The position numbers were made by a program, and so were the translations under genes. The notes beneath the pieces are model-generated. The model saw only the letters and a list, made by a program, of their open reading frames with translations. It made no database searches and was not told the DNA's origin. This document shows positions 8,341 through 18,094 of a DNA stretch of 64,000 nt, one piece after another. Origin of the DNA: Eubacterium plexicaudatum ASF492 (GTDB lineage: Bacteria > Bacillota > Clostridia > Lachnospirales > Lachnospiraceae); NCBI RefSeq assembly GCF_000364225.2, contig NZ_AQFT02000001.1, forward strand, positions 1,860,001 to 1,924,000. Reading direction: 5' to 3'. The stretch's first letter is position 1. Each line of letters opens with the position of its first letter.

Positions 8341-9077
8341 TTATTGCCTTGTCAATATCTCCGCAATCTGACGGAAATCGGACCCTTTCTTTATTTTATA
8401 TGTTCCGGGCTGCAGCTGGTTATCATAATCGTTTGATCCAAGAAAAGAATTAAATTCGTCCGCATCTTCTACCAGACCTGCTTCGAAGACTTTTGCCGAA
8501 ACCATTCTGGATACATCCCCGGATTCTATCACAATCTCCACCTCATCGGAATCGGCCTGCGGATTCTTTTTGGTGGTTTGCTGTCTTTGTCTTTATCTTT
8601 GTTTTTGTCTTCCTCATCGGATTTTTGACCGGTATGATCCTCTTCGGCCGGTGGATCCGTACGCTCGTCCGACTCCGGTTTATCACCCGCTGCCGTGGAC
8701 CGATCCGGATCGTCCGCATTCTGATTTTTGGAATCTTCATTTTCCGAATCCTGATTTCCTGAATTCTGATTTCCCTCATTCTGATTTTCCGAATCCTGAT
8801 TTTGAGAATCTTCATTTTCCGAATCCTGGTTCTGATTTGATTCCGATAAAGTATCTTCATCCGTACCTGTTTCCGGATCGACTGACGAAACGCCGCCCAG
8901 CGGCGTATCTGCAAGTGTTCCGGGCGTATTATCCTGCATCACCATTCCCAGTTTCATCGCACGTCGGATGACTTCTTCATCAGAGATATTGTCATGAAAT
9001 AAAAATGCGATGGAAAGAACAAGCGTCGCAACCATTACGCCGATTCCCGCTCCACGTAAATAATACTTGAATCTCAT
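8341..9077 (-). CDS. Membrane-anchored MltG/YceG-like protein without catalytic domain (frameshifted)
   Basis: One frame gives an N-terminal membrane helix (GAGIGVMVATLVLSIAFLF), an Asn/Asp/Ser/Glu-rich linker and a Lys/Asp run; the next gives about 70 residues that resemble the LysM-like subdomain of MltG (SGDVSRMVSAKVFEAGLV, LQPGTYKIKKGSDFRQIAEIL). One missing A at 8567-8571 joins them into 245 residues. The lytic transglycosylase domain of MltG is absent, so I infer a peptidoglycan-binding or targeting role, not cleavage. It is the last gene of the fla/che run, six bases after the DUF6115 gene. Confidence 0.65.
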
Positions 9078-9082
9078 CTGAA

Positions 9083-9829
9083 TTAATCTCCTTTATAAAG
9101 TCCCAGGATCAGCCGTACTTCGCCTACTCCAAGTCCGAGTTTTTTTGCAATTGCAACGGAATCTCTTCCTTCCTCATAAAGACGGAGAATCTCATCTTTG
9201 ACATTTACTTCTTCCGCATTCGTTTCTGCCGCTGTCCGATCTTCGGTTTCCTCCGGCTGCTCGGCCTGCGCTGCTGTTTCCAATACGGCCGCATCGCTTC
9301 GGATTTCCTGGAAAGACGGCTTGACAGCAGGCGTCGTAACCGGCAGCTGCTCTGCCGGTTTCGGAGCAGGCGGTATCTGTGTTTTAATCTGGCTCAGATA
9401 ATAATTCGTCATTTCCTCTTCCTGTGATTTTAAATCCTGCAGCTGCTGTGTCAAACCGGATGTAAAATCTGTGAGTTCCGTATGTTTATCATTCAGCATA
9501 CTGTATAAAAACATAATTTCATTATGTGTTTTATTAATTTTTTCAATCACCGTATCCGAATATTCATTAATCGCCATAATCTTTTCATTCGTCTGTTTTT
9601 CCAGCGCGCGCTCCGTACGGTCCTTGCTGTCATCAATCGTATGCTCTACGATGTCTACTACCCGCTGTTTCGATTTTTCCAGCTCATGCTCCAGCATTAC
9701 GCCCATTTCTTCCTTGCTCAGTTCCGAAATATGTCTGAGTTCTTCCGGTGATAATTTTTCGGTCACCCAGAAGCTTGCCAGGATCAAAATCATCCCGACA
9801 ACCAAAAGTATGATCTCTATGATTGTCAT
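9083..9829 (-). CDS. DUF6115 protein, SwrB-like
   Basis: 248 residues: one N-terminal membrane helix (IIEIILLVVGMILILASFWV), a long coiled coil (about 30-135), a Pro/Ala/Glu-rich linker, and a C-terminal helix-turn-helix-like segment (DEILRLYEEGRDSVAIAKKLGLGVGEVRLIL). The layout and the place behind the sigma-28 gene match SwrB of Bacillus, which promotes basal-body maturation, so a similar role is likely. Homology to SwrB is inferred from layout, not alignment. Confidence 0.65.
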   Translation of the reverse strand: MTIIEIILLVVGMILILASFWVTEKLSPEELRHISELSKEEMGVMLEHELEKSKQRVVDIVEHTIDDSKDRTERALEKQTNEKIMAINEYSDTVIEKINKTHNEIMFLYSMLNDKHTELTDFTSGLTQQLQDLKSQEEEMTNYYLSQIKTQIPPAPKPAEQLPVTTPAVKPSFQEIRSDAAVLETAAQAEQPEETEDRTAAETNAEEVNVKDEILRLYEEGRDSVAIAKKLGLGVGEVRLILGLYKGD

Positions 9830-9851
9830 TCATGTAACCTCTGCATTTTTA

Positions 9852-10177
9852 TCATATTTTAATGTCAAATCCACTGGACATTGTCTGTTTGATTTTCACA
9901 CTGCCATCCGGCAGATTTTCTTTTTTTTCTTTCTTTTTTTCTGTCGTTGGTTAAGATACTCGTTGGAGCCTTTTTCTTTTGCATCGTACTTTTTCTGCTC
10001 TTTGTCCGCATTGTCTTTTTTATTGACTTCCTGCGCTTTACTCTGTTCTTTCTGTTCTTCACGGATCTGAATATGCTGCTGCTCCACAGCTGGCCTTTGG
10101 TTTTCCTGATGCCGGATTGTACTGACATCCTGTGTGTTTTGTATCATACCATTTAAATGAACCGGTCGTACTGTCAT
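9852..10177 (-). CDS. Small charged hypothetical protein of the fla operon (frameshifted)
   Basis: About 108 residues, Gln/Glu/Lys rich and without hydrophobic segment. It starts MTVRPVHLNGMIQNTQDVS; after the Lys run the frame breaks in an A-rich tract (plus-strand 9916-9940) and continues as LPDGSVKIKQTMSSGFDIKI to 9852. It lies between the sigma-28 gene and the DUF6115 gene, 15 bases behind the former. No family recognised; low-complexity coding makes the shift site uncertain. Confidence 0.5.
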
Positions 10178-10192
10178 ACTCTCACCTTCTCT

Positions 10193-10959
10193 TTATTTCT
10201 TTGCCAGAATCTCCATATAAGCCCCCATTGTTTTTTGCATTTTGGATAATGCCTTTGTATGAAGCTGTGAGATTCTGGATTCGGAAACTTCCAACACTTT
10301 ACTAATCTCTTTTAACGTCAGATCTTCGTAATAATACAATAAAATAACCTTTTTTTCCTTTTCGGTCAGCTGTTCCATTGCTTCCTGAAGTTTTTCTTTC
10401 AACTCCGTTTCCTGTACCTGTTCTTCCGGCTGAATAAAGTGAGAATTGTGTCTGGCATCCATAACAGGTTCCGAACCCTGTTCTATAAATTCATTTAACG
10501 ACACTACATTTGTTACTTTCAGCTGAGATTGCCACTCCATCAGCTCTTCGCCGGACACTCCCAGTTCTCTGGCTACCTCTTCATCCAGGGCCGTTTTTCC
10601 TGTCTGCATTTCAACCCGTTTAATCGCTTCGTCGATCTTTTTTGTTTTTGACGGACAGTACGCGGAATCCAGTCCATTTTTCGAATCTGATCTAAAATCG
10701 CACCACGGATTCTCAGACTGGCATAAGTCTCGAATTTTACTTCTTTGTCCATATCAAATTTATCAATCGCATCAATCAGCCCAAATATTCCGTAACTGAC
10801 AAGGTCGTCATATTCCACATTGTAGCCCAGATACATGCTCAGCCTGCCTGCCACAACTTTTACAAGCGGCGCATATTCAAGAATAATCTGTTCCCGCAGC
10901 TCTGGTGTCCGCTTTATTTGATACATTTCCCAAAGTTTTTCTTTCGAAACTTTATTCAT
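10193..10959 (-). CDS. fliA: RNA polymerase sigma-28 (FliA/SigD type), frameshifted
   Basis: Directs RNA polymerase to late flagellar and chemotaxis promoters. Region 2 ([47 protein letters not shown]) is in the first frame; regions 3 and 4 ([39 protein letters not shown]) are in the second. One A missing from the run at 10638-10643 accounts for the break; restored length is 255 residues. GGAGG precedes the ATG at 10959. The position after cheC-cheD matches sigD in Bacillus. Confidence 0.92.
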
Positions 10960-10994
10960 GTTTAACCTCCAGGCAGTCGTTCGTTCTCACTTAC

Positions 10995-11269
10995 TCAGCT
11001 TTCCTGTTCTTCCTCAATAAACTCCATATCTTCAATAATTTCACCGTCTGCAAAGCCAAGATCTTCCGCTGTTACAAATTCTTCATCCAACTGTGACACA
11101 TTCAAATCCAATATGATTTTAATCACCATGCCTAAAATAAAAACCCAACAAGTACCAAAAACATTGTCCGGATAAAAAAAGAAAGACTGTAATCATTTAC
11201 GTATGAAATAATGCACATGGCAAAAGCAGCGACTAATGTAACGAGCGCAGGAATTTGTTTTGTTTTCAT
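10995..11269 (-). CDS. Small membrane protein between cheD and sigma-28 (frameshifted)
   Basis: Too short to be called in a simple ORF search because of a shift. From an ATG at 11269 with GGAGG upstream it reads MKTKQIPALVTLVAAFAMCII, a second hydrophobic part (FFIRTMFLVLVGFLF), then, after adding one base at 11134-11137, GMVIKIILDLNVSQLDEEF and an acidic tail ending EEEQES. Predicted 91 residues with two membrane helices and a cytoplasmic acidic tail. No family known to me. It sits 17 bases after cheD and 35 before the sigma gene, so it belongs to the operon. Confidence 0.6.
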
Positions 11270-11286
11270 AAAATTCCTCCTTACCC

Positions 11287-11772
11287 TTAAATAATCTTCA
11301 ATGGTTTTCCCACTGATTTTATGTAATATTCTCCGGTATCGCAGTGCAGCTCTACGGTTCGCCCATAATTGAGTCCCGTATCTTCGGCAATGAGCCTGAT
11401 TCCAAGCTCTTTCAGCTTCTTCTTTGATGCCAGCGCATTTTTATCTCCGATACTGCCAATAGAATCTGTCCCGGTTACTTCAAACATCTTCGCCCCGCCG
11501 GCTATTTTAGCTACCATGCGGGTTTTGCTTGCTCCTGCACGAACCATCCGGTTCACAAGCTCCACAATACCCGTATCCGCAAATTTGGCAATATTGGAAT
11601 TATTCCGTATCTTAGTGCTGTCCGGCAGCATAATGTGTGCCAGACCTCCGATCTTTGTAACCGGGTCATAAAGTGCAATCCCAATACAGGAACCAAGACC
11701 CAGTGTTGTGATTGCATCCGGACTCTTACAAATATTTAAGTCCGCCATTCCAACTTTTATCATCTGACTCAT
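11287..11772 (-). CDS. cheD: Chemoreceptor glutamine deamidase CheD
   Basis: 161 residues, full length. CheD deamidates receptor glutamines and is bound by CheC. Visible are the catalytic Cys and its context (TTLGLGSCIGIALYD), the His in GGLAHIMLPDS and the Thr/Gly-rich strand AKIAGGAKMF. It follows cheC by 32 bases, matching their joint role in receptor adaptation. Confidence 0.95.
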   Translation of the reverse strand: MSQMIKVGMADLNICKSPDAITTLGLGSCIGIALYDPVTKIGGLAHIMLPDSTKIRNNSNIAKFADTGIVELVNRMVRAGASKTRMVAKIAGGAKMFEVTGTDSIGSIGDKNALASKKKLKELGIRLIAEDTGLNYGRTVELHCDTGEYYIKSVGKPLKII

Positions 11773-11804
11773 CTTTTAAACTCCCACCCTACATATACTT
11801 TTAT

Positions 11805-12424
11805 TTAAAGCATGATTCCAAGTGACGTTAAGATCTTGTCATAAGAATCCAACTCAGGCAAAAGGATAAAATACCCTTCCAACACCGTATCCCCTCCAAA
11901 TGCGGTCTCAATCAACAGCGCATTATCTCCATACTGCCCAAACTGAATCGCCGGAATACTTAAAATCGCGCCTGCCATATCAATTGCAATATAAGGTACT
12001 GTAGGTGAAATATTAAGATTCGTCATTGCTGAAAGCGCAGACAGGTACGAACCTGCGATAATGTTTCCAATTTCCATCATAGCAGATAAGTCCATTTCAT
12101 CAAATGGCTCCTTATAATCCGCAGCTCTGCCAAGCAGATGGTTTACCAGAATATGTGCATCATCCATTTTCAGCAAAAACATCAGACTGCCTTCGATGTC
12201 ATTCTGTACACCTAAATAAATACCTACGATTTCCTCTTCTTCCGAACCGATTGCGGTATTTAAATCCTGAACCGCCATGAGCTTCACATTCGGTACTTCC
12301 ATATTCAATTTTTGTCCAGCAAGGTCGCAATTGCAGTTGTTGCATTTCCTGCTCCGATATTTCCAATCTCTCTCAACACGTCAAAATACATACTGTTTAT
12401 TTCGTCAAATGTAAATTTGCCCAT
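11805..12424 (-). CDS. cheC: CheY-P phosphatase CheC (frameshifted)
   Basis: The first 38 residues (MGKFTFDEINSMYFDVLREIGNIGAGNATTA) are in one frame from an ATG at 12424 with a good ribosome site; the rest (from LNMEVPNVKLMAVQ) is in another. One T missing at 12309-12313 restores 206 residues. Both phosphatase sites are present: EIGNIGAGN and EIGNIIAGS. CheC removes phosphate from CheY-P and is stimulated by CheD, encoded next. Confidence 0.92.
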
Positions 12425-12477
12425 ACATTTCTCCCTGTACCTATAATTCCTACTCTACATTTCCGGTTATATATAAT

Positions 12478-12540
12478 GAACTGTATGAAAATACTTACAT
12501 CCATCCCGAAAGGACTGTGCAGATTATTTTCATACAGTTC
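12478..12540 (-). promoter_or_regulatory. Perfect 16-bp inverted repeat between cheW and cheC
   Basis: Bases 12478-12493 and 12525-12540 are exact reverse complements (GAACTGTATGAAAATA), separated by 31 bases. The hairpin stands in the 172-base gap between cheW and cheC. No T-run follows, so it is more likely an mRNA processing, stability or pause signal than a terminator. Confidence 0.6.
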
Positions 12541-12596
12541 CTGAAACGTATTTCAAACACCCATGTTCAAACTACTGTTTCAAATATTTGTGACGC

Positions 12597-13067
12597 TTAT
12601 ATCGTCTCATGTTCATCAATAATCGCATTAATGTCAAACAGCGAAACGAGTTCATCCCCATTTTTACCGATCCCGTTGATAAACATTTCCTTTGCTTCCC
12701 TTGAACTGTGAGAGAGCTTATCAATCTCATCCGACCCTAGATTAATAACTTCTTTTACCTCATCTACAACGATTCCCAATGCATCCTTTTGTTCAAATTT
12801 TAATATAATAATACGAGATGCACCCGTATAAACATCATCTTCCAAACCCATTTTTCTGCGGATGCTCATAACCGGAATGACTTCACCACGTAAGTTAATG
12901 ACGCCTTTAAAATAAAATTGTGAGGTAGGCACCCTTGTAATTTTCTGCATTCTTACTATATTGTCAATATAACTGATATCAATTCCATACTGCTCACTGC
13001 CGATTTTTACAACAATGTACTGTTTTTTTGCTTCTTCCGTTGTTCCAATATAATCCAATTTCGGCAC
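12597..13067 (-). CDS. cheW: Chemotaxis coupling protein CheW
   Basis: 156 residues with a complete CheW fold (KQYIVVKIGSEQYGIDISYID, VPTSQFYFKGVINLRGEVIPV, ALGIVVDEVKEV). It links receptors to CheA. The conserved Arg of INLRGEVIPV, needed for receptor contact, is there. It follows cheA by five bases. Confidence 0.95.
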   Translation of the reverse strand: MPKLDYIGTTEEAKKQYIVVKIGSEQYGIDISYIDNIVRMQKITRVPTSQFYFKGVINLRGEVIPVMSIRRKMGLEDDVYTGASRIIILKFEQKDALGIVVDEVKEVINLGSDEIDKLSHSSREAKEMFINGIGKNGDELVSLFDINAIIDEHETI

Positions 13068-13072
13068 CTCCC

Positions 13073-15199
13073 TTACATTAACGTATTTACATCCAGAATC
13101 AACGCTATTTCACCGTCACCCAGAATGGTAGCCCCGCTGATAATCTTGCTGTTGCTGATAAACTTTCCTAAAGACTTGATAACAATTTCCTGCTGTCCAA
13201 GCAGATTGTCCACAACAAGCCCTGCCTGTTTCTCACCTTTATTTACAATGACCACAGTCAGACTTTCCGGTGCCACTTCCGGCTCTTCAATATCCAGAAT
13301 CTGGTTCAGCCGAATTAACGGAATTACATTGCCTCGCAGATTGATCACTTCTTCTGCCTGTACATATTTAATCTCGGAAACCGGAACATCTTCAATCGTA
13401 ATAATTGAACCAAGTGCAATTGCAAATAGCTCGTTATGTACTTCTACAAGTAAAGCCTGAATAATTGCAAGAGTCAGAGGCAGACGAACGATAAATGTAG
13501 ATCCTTCTCCCAGCTTACTTTTTACTTCCACATCGCCGCCCAGTGTTTCGATATTTGATTTTACAACATCCAGGCCAACACCTCTGCCGGATACGTCCGT
13601 AATCTTTTTTGCCATCGAAAAACTCGGCATAAACAGAAAATCAATAATTTCCTTCTGGCTTAAATTTTCTGCCTGTTCCGCCGTAACAATGCCGCGATCA
13701 ATTGCTTTGCGTTTTACATTTTCCGTGTCAATACCGTTTCCGTCATCTCCTACTTCGATAACAACGTTATTTCCTTCCTGATAAGCTTTTAAATTGATAG
13801 AACCTACTTCCGGTTTTCCTCTTTCCTTACGCAGTTCCGCACTTTCCAGTCCATGATCTGCGGAATTCCGCAACAAGTGCTGAAGCGGATCTCCGATCTG
13901 ATCGACTACCGTACGATCCAGTTCGGTATCTTCACCGGACATATACAATTCCATCTTTTTATCCAGTTTGCGCGATAAATCACGAATCATACGCGGGAAT
14001 TTTGCAACCACGCTTTCAATCGGAACCATCCTTGCCTTCATAACAGATTCATGCAGACTTGTAGTAATACGTTCCAGATATTCGATCTGCTCACGGAAAG
14101 ACTGACTTTGTGTACCGTCTCCGGAATCGCTGGAACTGATCGAAACCAGACTGTTCTTAGCGATAATCAACTCACTGACCTGATTCATAAGGGCATCCAG
14201 CTTTTCAATATCCACACGCACCGTACGGTTTGCAACCGGCTTATTTACCGGTTTGCCTTTCGCTGCCGCATTGTTTGCCTTCGGCTGTTCTTCTTTTGCA
14301 GATGCCGCTGCCGCCGAAACGGTTGCAGGTACATTCTGTTCTGCCGCCGTCTTTTCCTCTTCTGGTTCTTTTGTCTTCTTTTCGGCTTCTACAAGCATCT
14401 CGTACTTGATCTGTTCACCGATCACATCATCCACTTCGGATACTGCTTTTGCCGCCGTAAGGAATCTTTCAACTCCTTCATCGTCGGAAGATGCAATAAA
14501 GCTGAAATCCAGATCGAACTTCTCATCTTCAATATCCTGCGCACTTGGAGAATATACAAGAATCTCCCCAAACTCCTCCACTGCCTTAAAGACCAGAAAT
14601 GCTCTCGCTGCTTTTAACAGACATTCTTTTTGTACGTAAACGGTAAATCCAAAAAGAACTTTTCCGCTCTCTTCCGCACTTTTTACCGTTTCATGTTCGT
14701 TTTCCGAAAGGTTCATAGATAAATATTTTTTACCGGTATCGCTCTCTTCCAACACGGCTGCATCTTCTTTCGGCTTTTCTTCCTTTGGAGCCGCAGCTGC
14801 CGATACGGAAGCCGTATCTCCTTTTAAAATGCCGTTTAATGCCGCAATAATTCCTTCGTTATCATTTGTTCCCTCATCCGAAGTTTCTTTGATGATATTC
14901 AAATAACCTTCAATTGCATCCAGACATTGAAACAAAATGTCAATAATGTCACCATTGACTTTGATTTTATCATTACGCACTTCCTGGAATACATTTTCCA
15001 TATCATGCGTCAGATGCTGCATCCGCTTAAAACCCATCGTGCCGGCCATACCTTTCAGTGAATGGGCCGCACGGAAGATCTCGTTAATCACGTCATGATC
15101 TTCCGGTTCATTTTCCAGCGCCATAATATTATCACTTAAACTCTGGATATGCTCTGCTGTCTCATCAATAAAAATTTCCAGATACTGACTTACATCCAT
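13073..15199 (-). CDS. cheA: Chemotaxis histidine kinase CheA
   Basis: 708 residues with all five domains: P1 Hpt with the phospho-accepting His46 (FRAAHSLKGMAGTMGF), a P2 domain in roughly 160-265, an Ala/Glu/Lys-rich linker, P3 dimerisation helices (DALMNQVSELIIAKN), P4 ATPase (N-box HLLRNSADHGLE, G1 VGDDGNGID, G2 GRGVGLDVV), and the P5 CheW-like regulatory domain. Length and motifs are normal. One base separates it from cheB. Confidence 0.97.
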   Translation of the reverse strand: MDVSQYLEIFIDETAEHIQSLSDNIMALENEPEDHDVINEIFRAAHSLKGMAGTMGFKRMQHLTHDMENVFQEVRNDKIKVNGDIIDILFQCLDAIEGYLNIIKETSDEGTNDNEGIIAALNGILKGDTASVSAAAAPKEEKPKEDAAVLEESDTGKKYLSMNLSENEHETVKSAEESGKVLFGFTVYVQKECLLKAARAFLVFKAVEEFGEILVYSPSAQDIEDEKFDLDFSFIASSDDEGVERFLTAAKAVSEVDDVIGEQIKYEMLVEAEKKTKEPEEEKTAAEQNVPATVSAAAASAKEEQPKANNAAAKGKPVNKPVANRTVRVDIEKLDALMNQVSELIIAKNSLVSISSSDSGDGTQSQSFREQIEYLERITTSLHESVMKARMVPIESVVAKFPRMIRDLSRKLDKKMELYMSGEDTELDRTVVDQIGDPLQHLLRNSADHGLESAELRKERGKPEVGSINLKAYQEGNNVVIEVGDDGNGIDTENVKRKAIDRGIVTAEQAENLSQKEIIDFLFMPSFSMAKKITDVSGRGVGLDVVKSNIETLGGDVEVKSKLGEGSTFIVRLPLTLAIIQALLVEVHNELFAIALGSIITIEDVPVSEIKYVQAEEVINLRGNVIPLIRLNQILDIEEPEVAPESLTVVIVNKGEKQAGLVVDNLLGQQEIVIKSLGKFISNSKIISGATILGDGEIALILDVNTLM

Positions 15200-15200
15200 C

Positions 15201-16445
15201 TTATTTTACCCCCACTTGATTAATTATTCTTTTGGGAATATTCGTAAGCGGCACTACTTCATCGGTAAGCCCTGCCTCCGCAATCGCTTTCGGCATGCCG
15301 TATACGACGCAGGTAGGTTCATCCTGTGCAATGACATAAATCGGCTTTGCCCGGTTCAAATCCTGTATTCCCTCCGTACCGTCCGCACCCATGCCTGTTA
15401 ATACCACACAGACAATCTCATCGTATTTCGTCCTTTTCAGCGACTTATACATGACATTTGCACATGGACGCAGTCCGCCAATCGCCGGTGCATCCGACAA
15501 ATGGATTTTATGCGTACCATCCTTAGCCGCAACAACTTCCAGATGCGCACCACCCGGAGCCACATAAACCCATCCTTTTTTCAGGACATCGTTTTCTTCG
15601 GCTTCTTTTACCTGTACTCTGCTCAGTTCATTCAGACGTTCCGCCATAGATTTCGTAAAGCCCATTGGCATATGCTGTACGAGTACCATCGGCGCATCCA
15701 TATTTTTGTCCAAATACGGAATGACGCTTTGCAGTGATTTTGGCCCTCCTGTGGAACAGGCTAATGCAATCAGCTTCTGTCCGCCGGCCGGAGCTGTTTT
15801 ACGTGGCACCGCTGCAGAAGATGCCACCGGAGCGCCTGTCGCTGCCTGCTTCATCCCTGCAGCGCCAATCGTCGGAGCCGCTTTCACGCCTGCAGCGCTT
15901 GCCCTTGCTGCCGCTGACAAAGATGCCCTTGCTGCCGATGCGGTTGCTACCGCAGAAGATGCTGCGGCTGCGGCTGCCGACACCGTCGTTTTTGCGGCTG
16001 CCGGCTTTGCAGCTGCAACCGACTGCGGTTTTGCTTTCATCTGGGGCAGAACGGAATTCAAAAGACGTGTCAGATCTTCCCGAAACTGCACTCCCTTTGC
16101 CTCAATAATATTTTCCGGCTTCGTAATAAAATCAACCGCTCCATACTCCATCGCCTGAATGGTAATCTTTGCATCATCTTTGGCCAGAGAACTGACAACG
16201 ACTACCGTGACACGAATATTCTCTTTTTGCAGTTTTTGCAGAAGCTCCAGTCCATTCATCCTTGGCATATTAATATCCAAAAGTACGGCATCATAGCTGT
16301 TATTCTTAATCTTCTCATAAGCTTCCATGCCGTCTCTGCACGTATCTGTTGCTTCATACTCATTACCTGTATTAATTATATCACATATAGCCCTTCTCAT
16401 GAGTGCAGAGTCATCTACAACTAAAATATTTTTTTCATAACGCAT
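15201..16445 (-). CDS. cheB: Receptor methylesterase / response regulator CheB
   Basis: Start at the ATG 16445 (MRYEKNILVVDDSALMRRA), which overlaps the end of the PilZ gene by 11 bases; the longer frame to 16493 only reads through that gene. Receiver domain with Asp11/Asp12 and phospho-site Asp57 (LLDINMP), then an unusually long Ala-rich linker (about 150-225), then the methylesterase with Ser in ACSTGGPKS, His in VQHMPMGF and Asp in GMGADGTEG. About 414 residues. Confidence 0.95.
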   Translation of the reverse strand: MRYEKNILVVDDSALMRRAICDIINTGNEYEATDTCRDGMEAYEKIKNNSYDAVLLDINMPRMNGLELLQKLQKENIRVTVVVVSSLAKDDAKITIQAMEYGAVDFITKPENIIEAKGVQFREDLTRLLNSVLPQMKAKPQSVAAAKPAAAKTTVSAAAAAASSAVATASAARASLSAAARASAAGVKAAPTIGAAGMKQAATGAPVASSAAVPRKTAPAGGQKLIALACSTGGPKSLQSVIPYLDKNMDAPMVLVQHMPMGFTKSMAERLNELSRVQVKEAEENDVLKKGWVYVAPGGAHLEVVAAKDGTHKIHLSDAPAIGGLRPCANVMYKSLKRTKYDEIVCVVLTGMGADGTEGIQDLNRAKPIYVIAQDEPTCVVYGMPKAIAEAGLTDEVVPLTNIPKRIINQVGVK

Positions 16446-17192
16446 CAGAACTTCTTTCTCTCTCTTTATTTCGAATTTTACGTTCCTCGTCAAAAATATA
16501 TCGAATAATTTCTTCCCGGACCAGACGGTCCTTAATTACAAATTCCGCTCTGTTTTCAAAGCACTCTTTATCTTGTTTCGATACTACCGAAGATAAAATA
16601 TGTGCCGGAATCAGATACGTTTTTTATGTTCCTCACTTTTAAGCTGCACTTCGATCATAACATAAGAATCCGCTTTGCTTTCCGTAGTTGTTACAAATCG
16701 CACGCCACCGCCACTGATATCTACAATAGAAGCATCCTTTCGTGTCATTCCGATTTCCGGCAATTCCACGAACATTTCAAAACGTTCAATCGGAAGGTGC
16801 AGCGCGTGCTGCATGGTTATATCATAAAAATGCATAGGAATCACACATGGCATCCGGTAATATTCCCGTCTCTGGTATTTGTGCAGCCGACTCTTTAGCA
16901 TCACGCGCAGCAGATGCATATTATTCGTTTTATAACGTTCCCTGATCATTGCCAGACCGCGGTAAAGGCCGCCGTTACCATAAAATACCAGTTCAAAACG
17001 AACTCCAATCGGAAGCATAACCAGTTTTCCTGCTTCCATCGGCATAGACAGTTCCAATTCGTCATTTCCAAAAACATCCGTTACCTGACTTTTATAAATG
17101 TGTGCACTCAAACCGGATTTTCTTTCCTGCTCAATCTGCTGTGCCATACATAACTCTACTTTATTGCCTGGCTTTATAATATCTGAAACCAT
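16435..17192 (-). CDS. PilZ-domain flagellar brake protein, YcgR/FlgZ type (frameshifted)
   Basis: The N-terminal YcgR-like domain (KPGNKVELCM...VFGNDELELSMPM) is followed by PilZ: the c-di-GMP motif appears as QRREYYRMPC and later DISGGGVRF. The frame breaks at the run 16620-16625; with one more A it continues YLIPAHILSSVVSKQDKE to a TGA at 16435, overlapping the cheB start. Restored length 252. Role by family: c-di-GMP dependent control of motor speed. Confidence 0.88.
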
Positions 17193-17218
17193 ATTCCTCC
17201 TTCGCCCGCCGAACCTGA

Positions 17219-18094
17219 TTAGTTAAAAAAATTATAAAACAATTCTCTGATACCCTGACGATCCGGTTCGATCACCGGTTCCCCGTCGATCAAACTCTGT
17301 GCCAGCCGTTCAAACGCTCTGGCCGATCTTGCATTTGGCGCCGTCATTGATACAATCTTTTGCGCACGTACGGACTTTTCCAGTAAACCATCCTGTGGAA
17401 TCGTTCCGATAAAGTGCACTTCTCCCTGAAGAAACTTGGATATTACGGAGCTGAGCTTTTCATATACAATCTGACCATCCTCCACGGATACCGTCCGATT
17501 CACCACGACCTCGATGTTTGTATTGTGTCTGGTAAATCCCGGATTTCCATACAGAGCCTTGATCAGAGAATAAGAATCTGTCAGTGAACTTGGCTCCGGT
17601 GTGAGCACAAGCAATACTTCCGGACTTGCAGATACAAACTCCATAACATTGTTTGCAATACCTGCTCCCGTATCAATCAAAATAAAATCTGTCAGCTCAT
17701 CCAGTTCATTCAAATTGTTGACCAGCCTGGAAAGCTGATTTTTTGTCAGATTGTTCATTCCGGTAATTCCGTTTCCTCCGGAAATAAATCCGATTTCCAT
17801 TGGACCTTCCGTAATGATTTCCTTTAGTTTCTTGCCATGGTATATCATATCACTTAGATTATATTTTGGAATTGCTCCAAACATAACCTCAACATTTGCA
17901 AGTCCCATATCCGCATCGAAAATGATCACTTTTTTTCCCATCTTACGCAATTGGACTGCAAGGTTAACAGCAATATTTGACTTACCTACCCCGCCTTTAC
18001 CACTCGTTATTGTGATAACTCTTGCTTTGGATACAGAACGGGCTTGTTTTGATTTTACCACGTTTCTCAGTTGTTCTGCCTGATCCATACTCAA
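17219..18094 (-). CDS. flhG: MinD-like ATPase FlhG (YlxH)
   Basis: 291 residues. Deviant Walker A (TSGKGGVGKSNIAVN), switch DADMGLANVE and Walker B (LIDTGAGI) are intact, as is a C-terminal amphipathic helix (GIRELFYNFFN) suited to membrane binding. FlhG controls flagellar number with FlhF; the genes overlap by four bases. Confidence 0.95.
   Translation of the reverse strand: MSMDQAEQLRNVVKSKQARSVSKARVITITSGKGGVGKSNIAVNLAVQLRKMGKKVIIFDADMGLANVEVMFGAIPKYNLSDMIYHGKKLKEIITEGPMEIGFISGGNGITGMNNLTKNQLSRLVNNLNELDELTDFILIDTGAGIANNVMEFVSASPEVLLVLTPEPSSLTDSYSLIKALYGNPGFTRHNTNIEVVVNRTVSVEDGQIVYEKLSSVISKFLQGEVHFIGTIPQDGLLEKSVRAQKIVSMTAPNARSARAFERLAQSLIDGEPVIEPDRQGIRELFYNFFN

Noticed and set aside
8543-8914. 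Arg/Lys-rich minus-strand frame inside the mltG-like gene
   Set aside because: Shadow of the repetitive Asn/Glu linker in another frame.
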